The notes under the pieces were generated by a model. That model ran no database searches, was not told where the DNA came from, and was given only the letters and a program-made list of their open reading frames with translations. A stretch of 64,000 nt of DNA from SIG710 sp045596925. Lineage in GTDB: Bacteria > Bacillota > Clostridia > Oscillospirales > CAG-272. Shown piece by piece: positions 51,520 to 59,969 of the stretch. Every line of letters starts with the position of its first letter. The first letter of the stretch is position 1. Both the position numbers and the translations under genes were made by a program. The stretch lies in contig JAZODH010000058.1 of assembly GCA_045596925.1 (NCBI GenBank), positions 1 to 64,000 of the forward strand, written 5' to 3'.

Positions 51520-53105
51520 AAATAAACGACAATGTGCTCTCCCCCATCGAAAAAGCGGTCTTCTGCCTGCGAGGTCTCTATCGCTCGTACGGATATTCAC
51601 AATACAAAATGAGCAAATTTGAGGAATACGACCTGTATGCCGAGAACAAAAATTTCCTCATCTCCGACAATATAATCACCTTTACGGGCATCGGCGGCAA
51701 ATTGATGGCTCTCAAGCCCGACGTTACCCTGTCTATCGTCAAGAGCACCAAGGAAGAAAAGGCTTACAAGGTCTTCTACAACGAAAACGTATACAGGCCC
51801 ACAGGCTCCGAGGGTGACTTCAAGGAAATAATGCAGACGGGGCTTGAATATATCGGTGACGTGGACGACACGGCGCTGTCCGAGGTCATGACCTTGGCGG
51901 CAAAGAGCCTTGAGACTATTTCCGAGGATTTCGTTCTTGACGTCTCCCATCTCGGCATCGTCTCCGAGGCTGTGGACCTGCCAGAAATAACCCCTGCTCA
52001 GCGCGCAGACTTGCTTTCGGCCATCAAGGAGAAAAATCTCGGTGAGGCGCTCAGCATTTGCCGAGAGGCGGGTGTCCCCGAGGAAAAGACGGCATTGCTG
52101 AAAAGCATAATCACCTGCCACGGCGACCCCGAGACGGTTCTCGGTACGATCGAGCCTCAGCTTGAGAGTGCTGAAGGCAAAACGGCGGCCGCTGTCCTTC
52201 GCCGTCAGTTTGATCTGCTTTGCGACTACGTAAAGGCAGGCAAGATCCGCATTGATTTCTCGGTCACAGACGACATGAGCTATTACAGCGGGATCGTCAT
52301 GAGAGGATTTATCCGCGGTCTGTCAAAAAGTATTCTGTCGGGCGGTCAGTACGATAACCTGCTCCGCAAAATGGGCAAGAAGAACTCCGCCGTCGGCTTT
52401 GCTCTCTACCTTGATCTGATGGAGGAGCTTGAGGAATCCTCCGACGCGGAGATCTCTCCCGCCGATGACGGTCAGGATTACCTGAACATAGCGCTTCCCA
52501 AAGGAAGACTTGGCGAAAAGGTCTACAAAATGTTCGCCGAGGCGGGCTTTGAGTGCCCTGCACTCCTTGAAAACAGCCGAAAGCTCATTTTCACAAACGA
52601 CGAAGCAAAGGTCCGCTACTTCTGGGTCAAGCCCTCGGACGTTTCCATTTACGTTGAAAGAGGCGCCGCCGACATCGGCGTCTGCGGAAAGGATATTCTC
52701 CTTGAATACGCCCCCGACGTATACGAGCTTCTGGACATGAACACGGGCATTTGCCGAATGGCTGTTGCCGCAAAAAAGGATTTTTGCGACGACGGTACAA
52801 AGACCCTCAAGGTTGCAACGAAGTTTTCACGGATCGCGCGCAACTATTACGCGTCGATCGGCCGCGACATCGACATTATACATCTGAACGGCTCCATCGA
52901 GATAGCGCCTATTTTAGGGCTTTCCGATGTCATTGTGGACATCGTTGAAACGGGTACTACCTTAAAGGAAAACGACCTTGAGGTAAAGGAGACCATCGTT
53001 CCCATCAGCGCGCGTCTCATTGCCAACAAGGCAGGCTTTAAATTCAAGGGCGCACAGATCGAAAAGCTCCGCGACCACATTGCAAAGCAGATAAAAGAGC
53101 AGTAA
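51516..53105 (+). CDS. hisZG: HisZ-HisG fusion: ATP phosphoribosyltransferase with regulatory domain
   Basis: 529 aa. Residues 1 to about 310 are HisZ, a histidyl-tRNA-synthetase-like domain without anticodon-binding part (GGKLMALKPDVTLSIVK, YYSGIVMRGF, LSGGQYDNLL). After a short acidic linker (about 305-318), residues 320-529 are short-form HisG (LNIALPKGRLGEKV, AADIGVCGKD, PRPP site DIVETGTTLKEND). Short HisG needs HisZ, and the two are usually separate chains; here there is one continuous frame without stop or frameshift. It catalyses the first, feedback-controlled step of histidine synthesis. Confidence 0.93.
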   Translation: MKINDNVLSPIEKAVFCLRGLYRSYGYSQYKMSKFEEYDLYAENKNFLISDNIITFTGIGGKLMALKPDVTLSIVKSTKEEKAYKVFYNENVYRPTGSEGDFKEIMQTGLEYIGDVDDTALSEVMTLAAKSLETISEDFVLDVSHLGIVSEAVDLPEITPAQRADLLSAIKEKNLGEALSICREAGVPEEKTALLKSIITCHGDPETVLGTIEPQLESAEGKTAAAVLRRQFDLLCDYVKAGKIRIDFSVTDDMSYYSGIVMRGFIRGLSKSILSGGQYDNLLRKMGKKNSAVGFALYLDLMEELEESSDAEISPADDGQDYLNIALPKGRLGEKVYKMFAEAGFECPALLENSRKLIFTNDEAKVRYFWVKPSDVSIYVERGAADIGVCGKDILLEYAPDVYELLDMNTGICRMAVAAKKDFCDDGTKTLKVATKFSRIARNYYASIGRDIDIIHLNGSIEIAPILGLSDVIVDIVETGTTLKENDLEVKETIVPISARLIANKAGFKFKGAQIEKLRDHIAKQIKEQ

Positions 53106-53120
53106 AGAAAGGCACATAAA

Positions 53121-54395
53121 ATGATTAAAATTTTAAGATACGGTGAGGTGGCAAACAAGGATATCTTCGCCAGAGTTATACCCACCTTTAACGTAGAAGA
53201 AATAGTTGCGGACATTATCGCAAACGTAAGAGAAAATGGCGACCAAGCCCTGCTTGAATACACGGCAAAATTCGACGGCGCGACCCTGACCGCTCTGGCT
53301 GTCACGCCCGAAGAGATCGACGAGGCGGTGGCGGCAGTCGAGCCTCGCTTCCTCGAGATTCTAGAAAAAGCGGCTGTAAACATTCGTAAATTTCACGAAA
53401 AGCAAAGAAGAAACAGCTTTATTATCAACGACGAGGACGGCATTGTTGTAGGTCAGAAGATAATCCCCGTTGACCGCGCGGGACTTTACGTTCCCGGCGG
53501 CCCGGCGGCCTACCCCTCCACCGTGCTCATGGATTCCATTCCCGCAAAGGTTGCAGGTGTAAAAGAGGTGGTCATGGTAACGCCTCCCCAGAAAAACGGA
53601 AAGGTAAATCCCGTAATTTTGGCGGCGGCAAAGATAGCGGGCATCGACAAGATATTCAAGGTCGGCGGCGCACAGGCGGTAGCGGCTCTGGCGTACGGAA
53701 CCGAGAGCGTTCCCAAGGTTGACAAGATCGTTGGCCCCGGCAACGCCTTCGTAGCAGAGGCAAAAAAGCAGGTATTCGGTCAGGTGTCCATCGACATGAT
53801 TGCGGGTCCCAGCGAAATTCTTATCGTTGCCGACGGCGAGACTGATCCCCGTCACGCGGCAGCAGATCTGCTCTCACAGGCTGAGCACGACAAGCTGGCA
53901 AGCGCGGTGCTGGTAACCGATTCAATGGAGTTGGCACAGGCAGTATCCGAGGAGCTGGAGCGTCAGATCCCCTTGCTTGAGCGTGCCGAGATCGCCCGCG
54001 AGTCTATCGACGTTGGCGGCAAGATCATCGTGGCCGACACGCTTGACGCAGCAATTGAGATCGCAAACGAGATCGCTCCCGAGCACCTTGAGCTTTGCGT
54101 CTCAAATCCTTTTGACTATCTTGACAAGATCCGCCACGCAGGATCCATCTTCATGGGCAGAAACTGCCCCGAGGCTCTGGGTGACTACATGGCAGGCCCC
54201 AACCACACCCTGCCCACAAGCGGCACGGCAAAGTTCTCAAGCCCCCTGTCTGTAGACGATTTCATCAAAAAGACACAGTACACCTACTACACAAAGGAAG
54301 CTTTGGCAAAGATCGCGCGCGACGTTGAATACTTTGCTACAAAGGAAGGACTTACCGCTCACGCAAAGAGCGCAGTCATTCGACTTGAGGACTGA
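53121..54395 (+). CDS. hisD: Histidinol dehydrogenase
   Basis: 424 aa. It oxidises histidinol twice to histidine with NAD and zinc. Motifs seen: VPGGPAAYPSTVLM, GPGNAFVAEAKKQVFG, DMIAGPSEILIVAD, LSQAEHDKLASA, EHLELC and the C-terminal GPNHTLPTSGTA, covering the catalytic Glu/His and zinc ligands. Unlike most operons it lies just after hisG, as in many Firmicutes. It starts 15 bases after hisZG. Confidence 0.95.
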   Translation: MIKILRYGEVANKDIFARVIPTFNVEEIVADIIANVRENGDQALLEYTAKFDGATLTALAVTPEEIDEAVAAVEPRFLEILEKAAVNIRKFHEKQRRNSFIINDEDGIVVGQKIIPVDRAGLYVPGGPAAYPSTVLMDSIPAKVAGVKEVVMVTPPQKNGKVNPVILAAAKIAGIDKIFKVGGAQAVAALAYGTESVPKVDKIVGPGNAFVAEAKKQVFGQVSIDMIAGPSEILIVADGETDPRHAAADLLSQAEHDKLASAVLVTDSMELAQAVSEELERQIPLLERAEIARESIDVGGKIIVADTLDAAIEIANEIAPEHLELCVSNPFDYLDKIRHAGSIFMGRNCPEALGDYMAGPNHTLPTSGTAKFSSPLSVDDFIKKTQYTYYTKEALAKIARDVEYFATKEGLTAHAKSAVIRLED

Positions 54396-54397
54396 AA

Positions 54398-55453
54398 ATG
54401 AGCAAATATCTAAGCCGAAAATACGAATTCCTGGTTCCCTACACCCCCGGTGAACAGCCAAAGGAGCGTAAATTTATAAAACTCAACACAAACGAATCCC
54501 CCTTTCCGCCTTCGGCAAAAGCCGTTGAATATGCATCAAGAGCGGCGGAATCGCTTCAGCTTTACTCCGATCCCGAATGCACACCGCTTCACGCAAAGTT
54601 TGCCGAGGCGTGCGGGGTCACCCCCGATATGGTCCTTGCCACCAACGGCTCGGACGAGATCCTCAATTTCGCTTTCATGGCGTTCTGCGACAAGGACACT
54701 CCCGCGGTCTTTGCGGACATCACCTACGGCTTTTACTCGGTATTTGCCGAGATAAATTCCCTGCCCGCAAGAGTTATTCCTCTCAAAGACGATTTCACTT
54801 TAAATATTGAGGACTATTTTGATGCCAAAGGAACGATCTTCATCGCAAACCCCAACGCGCCCACCGGAATCGCCTTGACACGGGACGAGATCGAGCTTAT
54901 CCTGCAGAAAAAACCCGACAACGTGGTAGTTATCGACGAGGCTTACGTGGATTTCGGCGGTGAGAGCTGTATTCCTCTTATTGAGAAATACGATAACCTG
55001 CTGGTGACCCAGACCTTCTCAAAATCCCGATCGATGGCAGGTGCGCGTCTGGGATTTGGCATCGGTTCAAAGGCTCTTATCGCAGACCTTCGGACGATCA
55101 AATACTCAACCAATCCCTACAATATAAATTCTATGACCATGGCTGCCGGTATCGGTCAGCTTGAGGACGAGGAAACAACTCGCAAAAACTGCAAAATCAT
55201 CGCCGAAAACCGTGATTTTCTGACGAGCGAGCTTCGCTCCCTCGGCTTTGACGTCACCGATTCAAAGACAAATTTCGTCTTTGCAAAGTCCGACAAAATT
55301 GGCGGCGCAGACCTCTACTCTGCTCTGCGTGAACGCGGAATACTTGTGCGCCACTTCACCGCCGAAAAAATTGCGGACTACAACCGCATAACCGTCGGCA
55401 CCCGAGATCAGGTTGATGCGCTCCTGGGCGCAATAAAGGATATTCTATCGTAA
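54398..55453 (+). CDS. hisC: Histidinol-phosphate aminotransferase
   Basis: 351 aa fold-type I PLP aminotransferase. The substrate/PLP motifs KLNTNESPFPPS, ATNGSDEILNF, NPNAPTGI, VIDEAYVDF and PLP-lysine TFSKSRSMAGARLGF identify HisC. It begins 2 bases after hisD. Confidence 0.94.
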   Translation: MSKYLSRKYEFLVPYTPGEQPKERKFIKLNTNESPFPPSAKAVEYASRAAESLQLYSDPECTPLHAKFAEACGVTPDMVLATNGSDEILNFAFMAFCDKDTPAVFADITYGFYSVFAEINSLPARVIPLKDDFTLNIEDYFDAKGTIFIANPNAPTGIALTRDEIELILQKKPDNVVVIDEAYVDFGGESCIPLIEKYDNLLVTQTFSKSRSMAGARLGFGIGSKALIADLRTIKYSTNPYNINSMTMAAGIGQLEDEETTRKNCKIIAENRDFLTSELRSLGFDVTDSKTNFVFAKSDKIGGADLYSALRERGILVRHFTAEKIADYNRITVGTRDQVDALLGAIKDILS

Positions 55454-55467
55454 AGGAACGAAAAAAT

Positions 55468-56055
55468 ATGAGAACATCAGAAATTATTCGCAAAACAGCG
55501 GAAACAGACATAAATCTGACCCTTGCCCTCGACGGCACGGGAAAAAGCGAGATCGACACAGGCTGCGGCTTTCTCGACCATATGCTGACCCTCTTTGCCC
55601 GTCACGGCAGATTTGATCTGACGGTAAAATGCACGGGTGACACCAACGTGGACTTCCACCACACAGTGGAGGACATCGGCATTTGTCTCGGAATGGCACT
55701 TTCCGAAGCTCTCGGCGACAAAAAGGGCATCTGCCGTTACGGCTCTATGATGCTTCCCATGGACGAAGCACTCATCACCGCCGCACTCGACATCTCGGGC
55801 AGAAGCTACCTCGCCTACGGTCTTGAAATCCCCGCCGTGAAGGTCGGCGACTTTGATACCGAGCTTTGCGAGGAATTCTGGCAGGCGTTTGTCCGCACGT
55901 CGAGCATTACTCTGCACATCGTTCAGAACGCCGGCAGAAACTCCCACCACATAATCGAGGGAGCTTTTAAAGCCGTTGCCCGCGCACTTCGCGCGGCTGT
56001 AAAAATCGACCCCGATTTTGCAGGCGAGATCCCGTCTACGAAAGGTGTTCTCTGA
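55468..56055 (+). CDS. hisB: Imidazoleglycerol-phosphate dehydratase
   Basis: 195 aa, the monofunctional form without phosphatase domain. The manganese-binding histidine motifs are present: DHML, DFHHTVEDIGICLG and NSHHIIEGAFKA, as duplicated halves. The missing phosphatase is supplied by the PHP gene at the operon end. Its TGA overlaps the hisH start. Confidence 0.96.
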   Translation: MRTSEIIRKTAETDINLTLALDGTGKSEIDTGCGFLDHMLTLFARHGRFDLTVKCTGDTNVDFHHTVEDIGICLGMALSEALGDKKGICRYGSMMLPMDEALITAALDISGRSYLAYGLEIPAVKVGDFDTELCEEFWQAFVRTSSITLHIVQNAGRNSHHIIEGAFKAVARALRAAVKIDPDFAGEIPSTKGVL

Positions 56056-56663
56056 TGATAGCAGTTGTAGATTACGGCGTGGGAAATCTCTTTTCTCTGG
56101 TCAGTTCCCTGAAGGCCGTGGGCGCGGATGCTGTGGTTACAGGCGACGCGGACGTGATCAGAAATGCCGATAAAATAATACTTCCGGGTGTCGGAGCCTT
56201 TGGTGACGCGGCGGCAAAGCTGCGCGCTACGGGTCTTGACCGTGTCATAATCGAGGAAGCCAAAGCGGGTAAGCCCCTGCTTGGTATTTGCCTTGGTATG
56301 CAGCTTCTGCTTGAGCGAAGCTTTGAGTACGGTGAACACAAGGGACTCGGACTGATTGAGGGCGACATCGTTCCAATCTCAAGCGTTATCCCCGCTGACC
56401 TGAAAATCCCACACATAGGTTGGAACGCGCTGAAATTCACCGAAAACAAGTCACCTCTGTTCAAATATATAAACGAGGGTGATCACGTTTATTTCGTTCA
56501 CTCCTACTATGGCGCAAATTGCGCCAAGGACACTGTCGCCGTCGCTGAATACGGAGCAGAATTGACCGCCGCCGTGGCCCGCGGCAACGTTATGGGCTGT
56601 CAGTTCCACCCCGAAAAAAGCGGTGAGGTTGGTCTTAAAATCCTAAAAGCATTCTGCGAGTAA
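56055..56663 (+). CDS. hisH: Imidazole glycerol phosphate synthase, glutaminase subunit
   Basis: 202 aa class I glutamine amidotransferase. Nucleophile cysteine in GICLGMQLL and histidine/glutamate in QFHPEKSG are intact; VDYGVGNLFSL opens the protein. It feeds ammonia to HisF, encoded two genes downstream. Overlaps hisB by 1 base. Confidence 0.95.
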   Translation: MIAVVDYGVGNLFSLVSSLKAVGADAVVTGDADVIRNADKIILPGVGAFGDAAAKLRATGLDRVIIEEAKAGKPLLGICLGMQLLLERSFEYGEHKGLGLIEGDIVPISSVIPADLKIPHIGWNALKFTENKSPLFKYINEGDHVYFVHSYYGANCAKDTVAVAEYGAELTAAVARGNVMGCQFHPEKSGEVGLKILKAFCE

Positions 56664-56681
56664 ATCCTAAAGAGGTATAAA

Positions 56682-57395
56682 ATGTTAATTTTTCCCGCGA
56701 TCGATCTCTATGGCGGCAAGGCGGTTCGCCTGCTCCACGGAGACTATAATAAAATGACTATTTATTCTGACGATCCCCCGTCCTTAGCAAAGGATTTTGC
56801 TCTGAGGGGTGCTACCTGCCTTCATCTGGTAGACCTTGAAGGTGCTCGGGACGGCACTACACCGAATCTTGAAACGATAAAGAAAATAATCGCGGATTCG
56901 GGACTTTTCACCGAGGTCGGCGGCGGAATACGAAGCATGGAAACGGTGGATACCTACCTTTCGGCCGGAATAGACCGCGTCATTCTCGGAACGGCGGCAG
57001 TAAAGGACAGAAATTTTCTTCTGACAGCCCTTGAAAAGTACGGTGAAAGAATCGCTGTCGGCATTGACATAAAGGACGGAAAAGTCGCCATCAAGGGCTG
57101 GACCGAGACTGCCGACATCACCGCCGAGGAGTTTTTTGCCGACATGGAAAAGATCGGCGTGCAAACCATAATCTGCACCGATATTTCAAAGGACGGCGCA
57201 ATGCAGGGCGCAAACCACGACCTCTATCGCACGCTGTCCGAAAAATTCAAGGTAAATATCATAGCATCGGGCGGTGTTTCATCCATTGATGACGTGGCGC
57301 GCCTGCGCCGTATGAATATGCACGGCGCAATTATCGGCAAGGCTTATTACGTTGGCGCGATCGACCTAACAGAAGCTATCGAGGTGGCAAGATGA
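56682..57395 (+). CDS. hisA: Phosphoribosylformimino-AICAR ribotide isomerase
   Basis: 237 aa (beta-alpha)8 barrel. The two catalytic aspartates are in PAIDLYGGKAVRL and CTDISKDGAMQG, with phosphate loops VGGGIR and ASGGVSS. It carries out the Amadori rearrangement step and overlaps hisF by 4 bases. Confidence 0.95.
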   Translation: MLIFPAIDLYGGKAVRLLHGDYNKMTIYSDDPPSLAKDFALRGATCLHLVDLEGARDGTTPNLETIKKIIADSGLFTEVGGGIRSMETVDTYLSAGIDRVILGTAAVKDRNFLLTALEKYGERIAVGIDIKDGKVAIKGWTETADITAEEFFADMEKIGVQTIICTDISKDGAMQGANHDLYRTLSEKFKVNIIASGGVSSIDDVARLRRMNMHGAIIGKAYYVGAIDLTEAIEVAR

Positions 57396-58153
57396 TAACG
57401 AAAAGAATAATTCCCTGCCTTGACGTAAAGAACGGACGGGTTGTCAAAGGCGTAAATTTTGAAGGACTTGGCGACGTTGCATCCCCCGTGGAGCTTGCAA
57501 AATTTTACAGCGAATGCGGTGCCGACGAGCTTGTTTTCTACGACATCACAGCCTCTGCTGAGGGCCGTGAGCTCTTTACGGACATACTCCGTGAGCTTGC
57601 AAAATCCGTCTTCATTCCCCTGACCGTCGGCGGCGGTATAAACACCCTGTCCGACTTTGACCGCGTGCTCAAATGCGGTGCCGACAAGGTAAGCGTAAAT
57701 TCGGGCGCAATAAAAAATCCCTCGCTTATAGCCGAAGCGGCAAAGCGCTACGGCGACCAGTGCGTGGTACTTTCCTGCGACATCAAGCGCGTTGACGGAG
57801 TTTTTCGCGTGTTTGCCAAGGGCGGACGAGAGAACACGGGCATGGAGGCCATTGAGTGGATACGTCGAGGAGCCGAGTCCGGTGCGGGCGAGATAGTCGT
57901 AAATTCTATCGACACCGACGGCGTTAAAGGCGGCTTCGACCTTGAAATGCTTGACGCCGTTTGCCAAGCCGTCAGCGTTCCCGTAATTGCATCGGGCGGT
58001 GCGGGCTGCATTGATGATTTTACAAAGCTATTCCGTGCTCTGCCCAAGGTTGACGCAGGTCTTGCGGCATCTATCTTCCATTTCGGAGAAGTCAAGATCC
58101 GCGACCTCAAAGAAGAACTGAAGAGAAACGACATTCCCGTAAGAATTGTTTAA
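57392..58153 (+). CDS. hisF: Imidazole glycerol phosphate synthase, cyclase subunit
   Basis: 253 aa barrel. Catalytic aspartates in IPCLDVKNGRVVKGVNF and LSCDIKRVDG, with TVGGGI and ASGGAGC phosphate loops. It makes imidazole glycerol phosphate and AICAR, using ammonia from HisH. Translation is coupled to hisA. Confidence 0.96.
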   Translation: MITKRIIPCLDVKNGRVVKGVNFEGLGDVASPVELAKFYSECGADELVFYDITASAEGRELFTDILRELAKSVFIPLTVGGGINTLSDFDRVLKCGADKVSVNSGAIKNPSLIAEAAKRYGDQCVVLSCDIKRVDGVFRVFAKGGRENTGMEAIEWIRRGAESGAGEIVVNSIDTDGVKGGFDLEMLDAVCQAVSVPVIASGGAGCIDDFTKLFRALPKVDAGLAASIFHFGEVKIRDLKEELKRNDIPVRIV

Positions 58154-58164
58154 GGAGATATATT

Positions 58165-58815
58165 ATGTTAGACATCGAAAAGCTTAAATTTGACGAGAAA
58201 GGTCTCATTCCCGCCATCGTCGTCGATTCTGTTACAAAAAAGGTCCTCACCCTGGCTTACATGAACCGTGAGAGCCTTAAAATATCAATGGAAAAAGGTC
58301 TGACCTGCTTCTTTAGCCGTTCCCGTCAGGAGCTTTGGCTCAAAGGCGAGACCAGCGGAAACTACCAGCACATCGTTTCTATCACCGCAGACTGCGACTA
58401 CGACGCGCTGACCGTGATAGTTGAGCCTGACGGCCCTGCCTGCCACACAGGCAGCTTCTCCTGCTTTGAAAATCCCGTTTGGGAAAGCGAGGAGCTTCAC
58501 GAATTTTCCCTGCAAGGGCTGATAAAACTCATCGAGGGCAGAAAGCTGAACCCTCAGGAAGGTTCTTACACCACTTACCTGTTCAATAAAGGTCTTGACA
58601 AGATCCTCAAAAAAGTCGGCGAGGAGTGCACCGAGGTCATCATCGCCGCCAAGGCAGAGGACAAAAAGGAAACTATCTACGAGATCGCAGATCTGGCATA
58701 TCATACCCTCGTGCTTATGACCGAAGCAGGAATCTCTCTTGAGGATATCCACCGCGAGCTGGCTTCCCGCCACGTTATCGACCACAAGGTAAAGCAGGAG
58801 AAGATGACAAAATGA
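58165..58815 (+). CDS. hisIE: HisI-HisE fusion: PR-AMP cyclohydrolase and PR-ATP pyrophosphatase
   Basis: 216 aa. HisI part about 1-115 with metal-binding cysteines in SITADCDYDALTV and GPACHTGSFSCF; HisE part about 125-216 with GEECTEVIIAAKAEDKKET and EIADLAYHTLVLM, an MazG-like nucleotide pyrophosphatase. The fusion is common in bacteria. It does steps two and three. Overlaps the PHP gene by 4 bases. Confidence 0.95.
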   Translation: MLDIEKLKFDEKGLIPAIVVDSVTKKVLTLAYMNRESLKISMEKGLTCFFSRSRQELWLKGETSGNYQHIVSITADCDYDALTVIVEPDGPACHTGSFSCFENPVWESEELHEFSLQGLIKLIEGRKLNPQEGSYTTYLFNKGLDKILKKVGEECTEVIIAAKAEDKKETIYEIADLAYHTLVLMTEAGISLEDIHRELASRHVIDHKVKQEKMTK

Positions 58816-59558
58816 TCGGGCGCGATCTTCACTGCCACACCTGCTTTTGCGACGGAAAAAACACCGCGGAAGAGATGGTTTTGGCGGCAATTAAGCGCGG
58901 TCTGACCATCATCGGCATATCCGAGCACGGGTACACCGCCTTCGATTCAAGCTACTGCCTTTCCCTTGAAAAAACCGAGGAATACAAGGCGGAGATTCGC
59001 CGTCTGAAAGAAAAATATTCGGATAAGATCGAGGTTTTGCTCGGCATTGAGCTTGACGCCCTTTCCGACCTTGACACCTCGGATTACGATTACGTCATCG
59101 GCTCGGCTCACTACGTAAAAATCGGCGGCAAGCACCTGTCGATCGACGAATCTCCGTCGGATTTTGAGCAGATCTGCCGTGAATGTTTCGGTGGCGACTA
59201 TTACGCCTTTGCCGAGGAATATTACCGCACGGTAGCAACGCTGGCAAACAAGAAGATCGACATCGTGGGGCACATTGACCTCATAACCAAATTCAACGAG
59301 GGAAATCGTCTGTTCGACATGGAAGCCCCCCGATATCTGGCGGCGGCACAGAGCGCCATTGATTCACTTCTGCCCCTGAAAATTCCATTTGAGGTAAACA
59401 CGGGAGCCATCTCCCGGGGCTATCGCACGTCTCCCTACCCCGACACGACTTTGGCAGAATACGTAAAGCAAAAGGGCGGTACTCTGATACTTTCAAGCGA
59501 CGCTCACTCGGCAAATAATCTCTGCTTCAGTTTCGAAAAATTCCAAAATATGCTTTAA
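58812..59558 (+). CDS. hisK: Histidinol phosphatase, PHP superfamily
   Basis: 248 aa. All PHP metal-binding motifs are visible: DLHCHTCFCDG, SEHGY, LLGIELD, GSAHYV, VGHIDL and LSSDAHSA. This is the Firmicutes HisK/HisJ-type phosphatase that replaces the HisB N-terminal phosphatase. It overlaps hisIE (ATGA) and completes the pathway. Confidence 0.92.
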   Translation: MIGRDLHCHTCFCDGKNTAEEMVLAAIKRGLTIIGISEHGYTAFDSSYCLSLEKTEEYKAEIRRLKEKYSDKIEVLLGIELDALSDLDTSDYDYVIGSAHYVKIGGKHLSIDESPSDFEQICRECFGGDYYAFAEEYYRTVATLANKKIDIVGHIDLITKFNEGNRLFDMEAPRYLAAAQSAIDSLLPLKIPFEVNTGAISRGYRTSPYPDTTLAEYVKQKGGTLILSSDAHSANNLCFSFEKFQNML

Positions 59559-59590
59559 AAAAGATCCCGACGGTACGTCGGGATCTTTTT
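59558..59590. terminator. Terminator between hisK and second TrpR-like gene
   Basis: 15-bp stem AAAAAGATCCCGACG (59558-59572) with 59576-59590 and a 3-base loop; A and T tracts on either side serve both convergent genes. Confidence 0.9.
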
Positions 59591-59892
59591 TATAAATAGG
59601 TCTCTATTCCGAAAATCTGTGCCAGAATACGGCTGTAACCGCCGCTTCCATGCTGAGTGCAGCGAGAAACACGGCTCAAGGTCGCCGAGGAGACCTCAGT
59701 CTCCGCTATGATCTTGCTGTAAGTGTTTCCTTCAAGCAAAAGCTTCGCGCATTCAATGCGCTGGGCCATCTGCTCTATCTCACCGCCGGTGCAAAGGTCC
59801 TCTAAAAGTGCTTCTATCTGCTTTGGGTCTCTGATACTTGCCAGAACCGAGCAAAGCTGTTCTACAAGTCTTTTTTTCTCGTTTGAGTCCAT
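59590..59892 (-). CDS. Second TrpR-like YerC/YecD family regulator
   Basis: 100 aa from the ATG at 59892 (GGAGGAG upstream). The helix-turn-helix NTYSKIIAETEVSSATLSRVSRC and tail GGYSRILAQIF match the TrpR/YerC family, as does the first his-operon gene, though the two differ clearly in sequence. Single gene with its own promoter and shared terminator. Target unknown; proximity suggests a link to histidine or aromatic amino acid control. Confidence 0.87.
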   Translation of the reverse strand: MDSNEKKRLVEQLCSVLASIRDPKQIEALLEDLCTGGEIEQMAQRIECAKLLLEGNTYSKIIAETEVSSATLSRVSRCTQHGSGGYSRILAQIFGIETYL

Positions 59893-59925
59893 TTCGGCTC
59901 CTCCACACATGAAATATTTGATTAT

Positions 59926-59954
59926 ATTCTATCCCTATAGGCGGGATTTGTAAA
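59926..59954 (-). promoter_or_regulatory. Promoter and internal palindrome of second TrpR-like gene
   Basis: Minus strand TTTACA (59954-59949), 17 bases, TAGAAT (59931-59926). ATCCC-n7-GGGAT (59931-59947) nearly fills the spacer and is a candidate autorepression site. Confidence 0.6.
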
Positions 59955-59969
59955 GTGTTTTCTCGAAAA

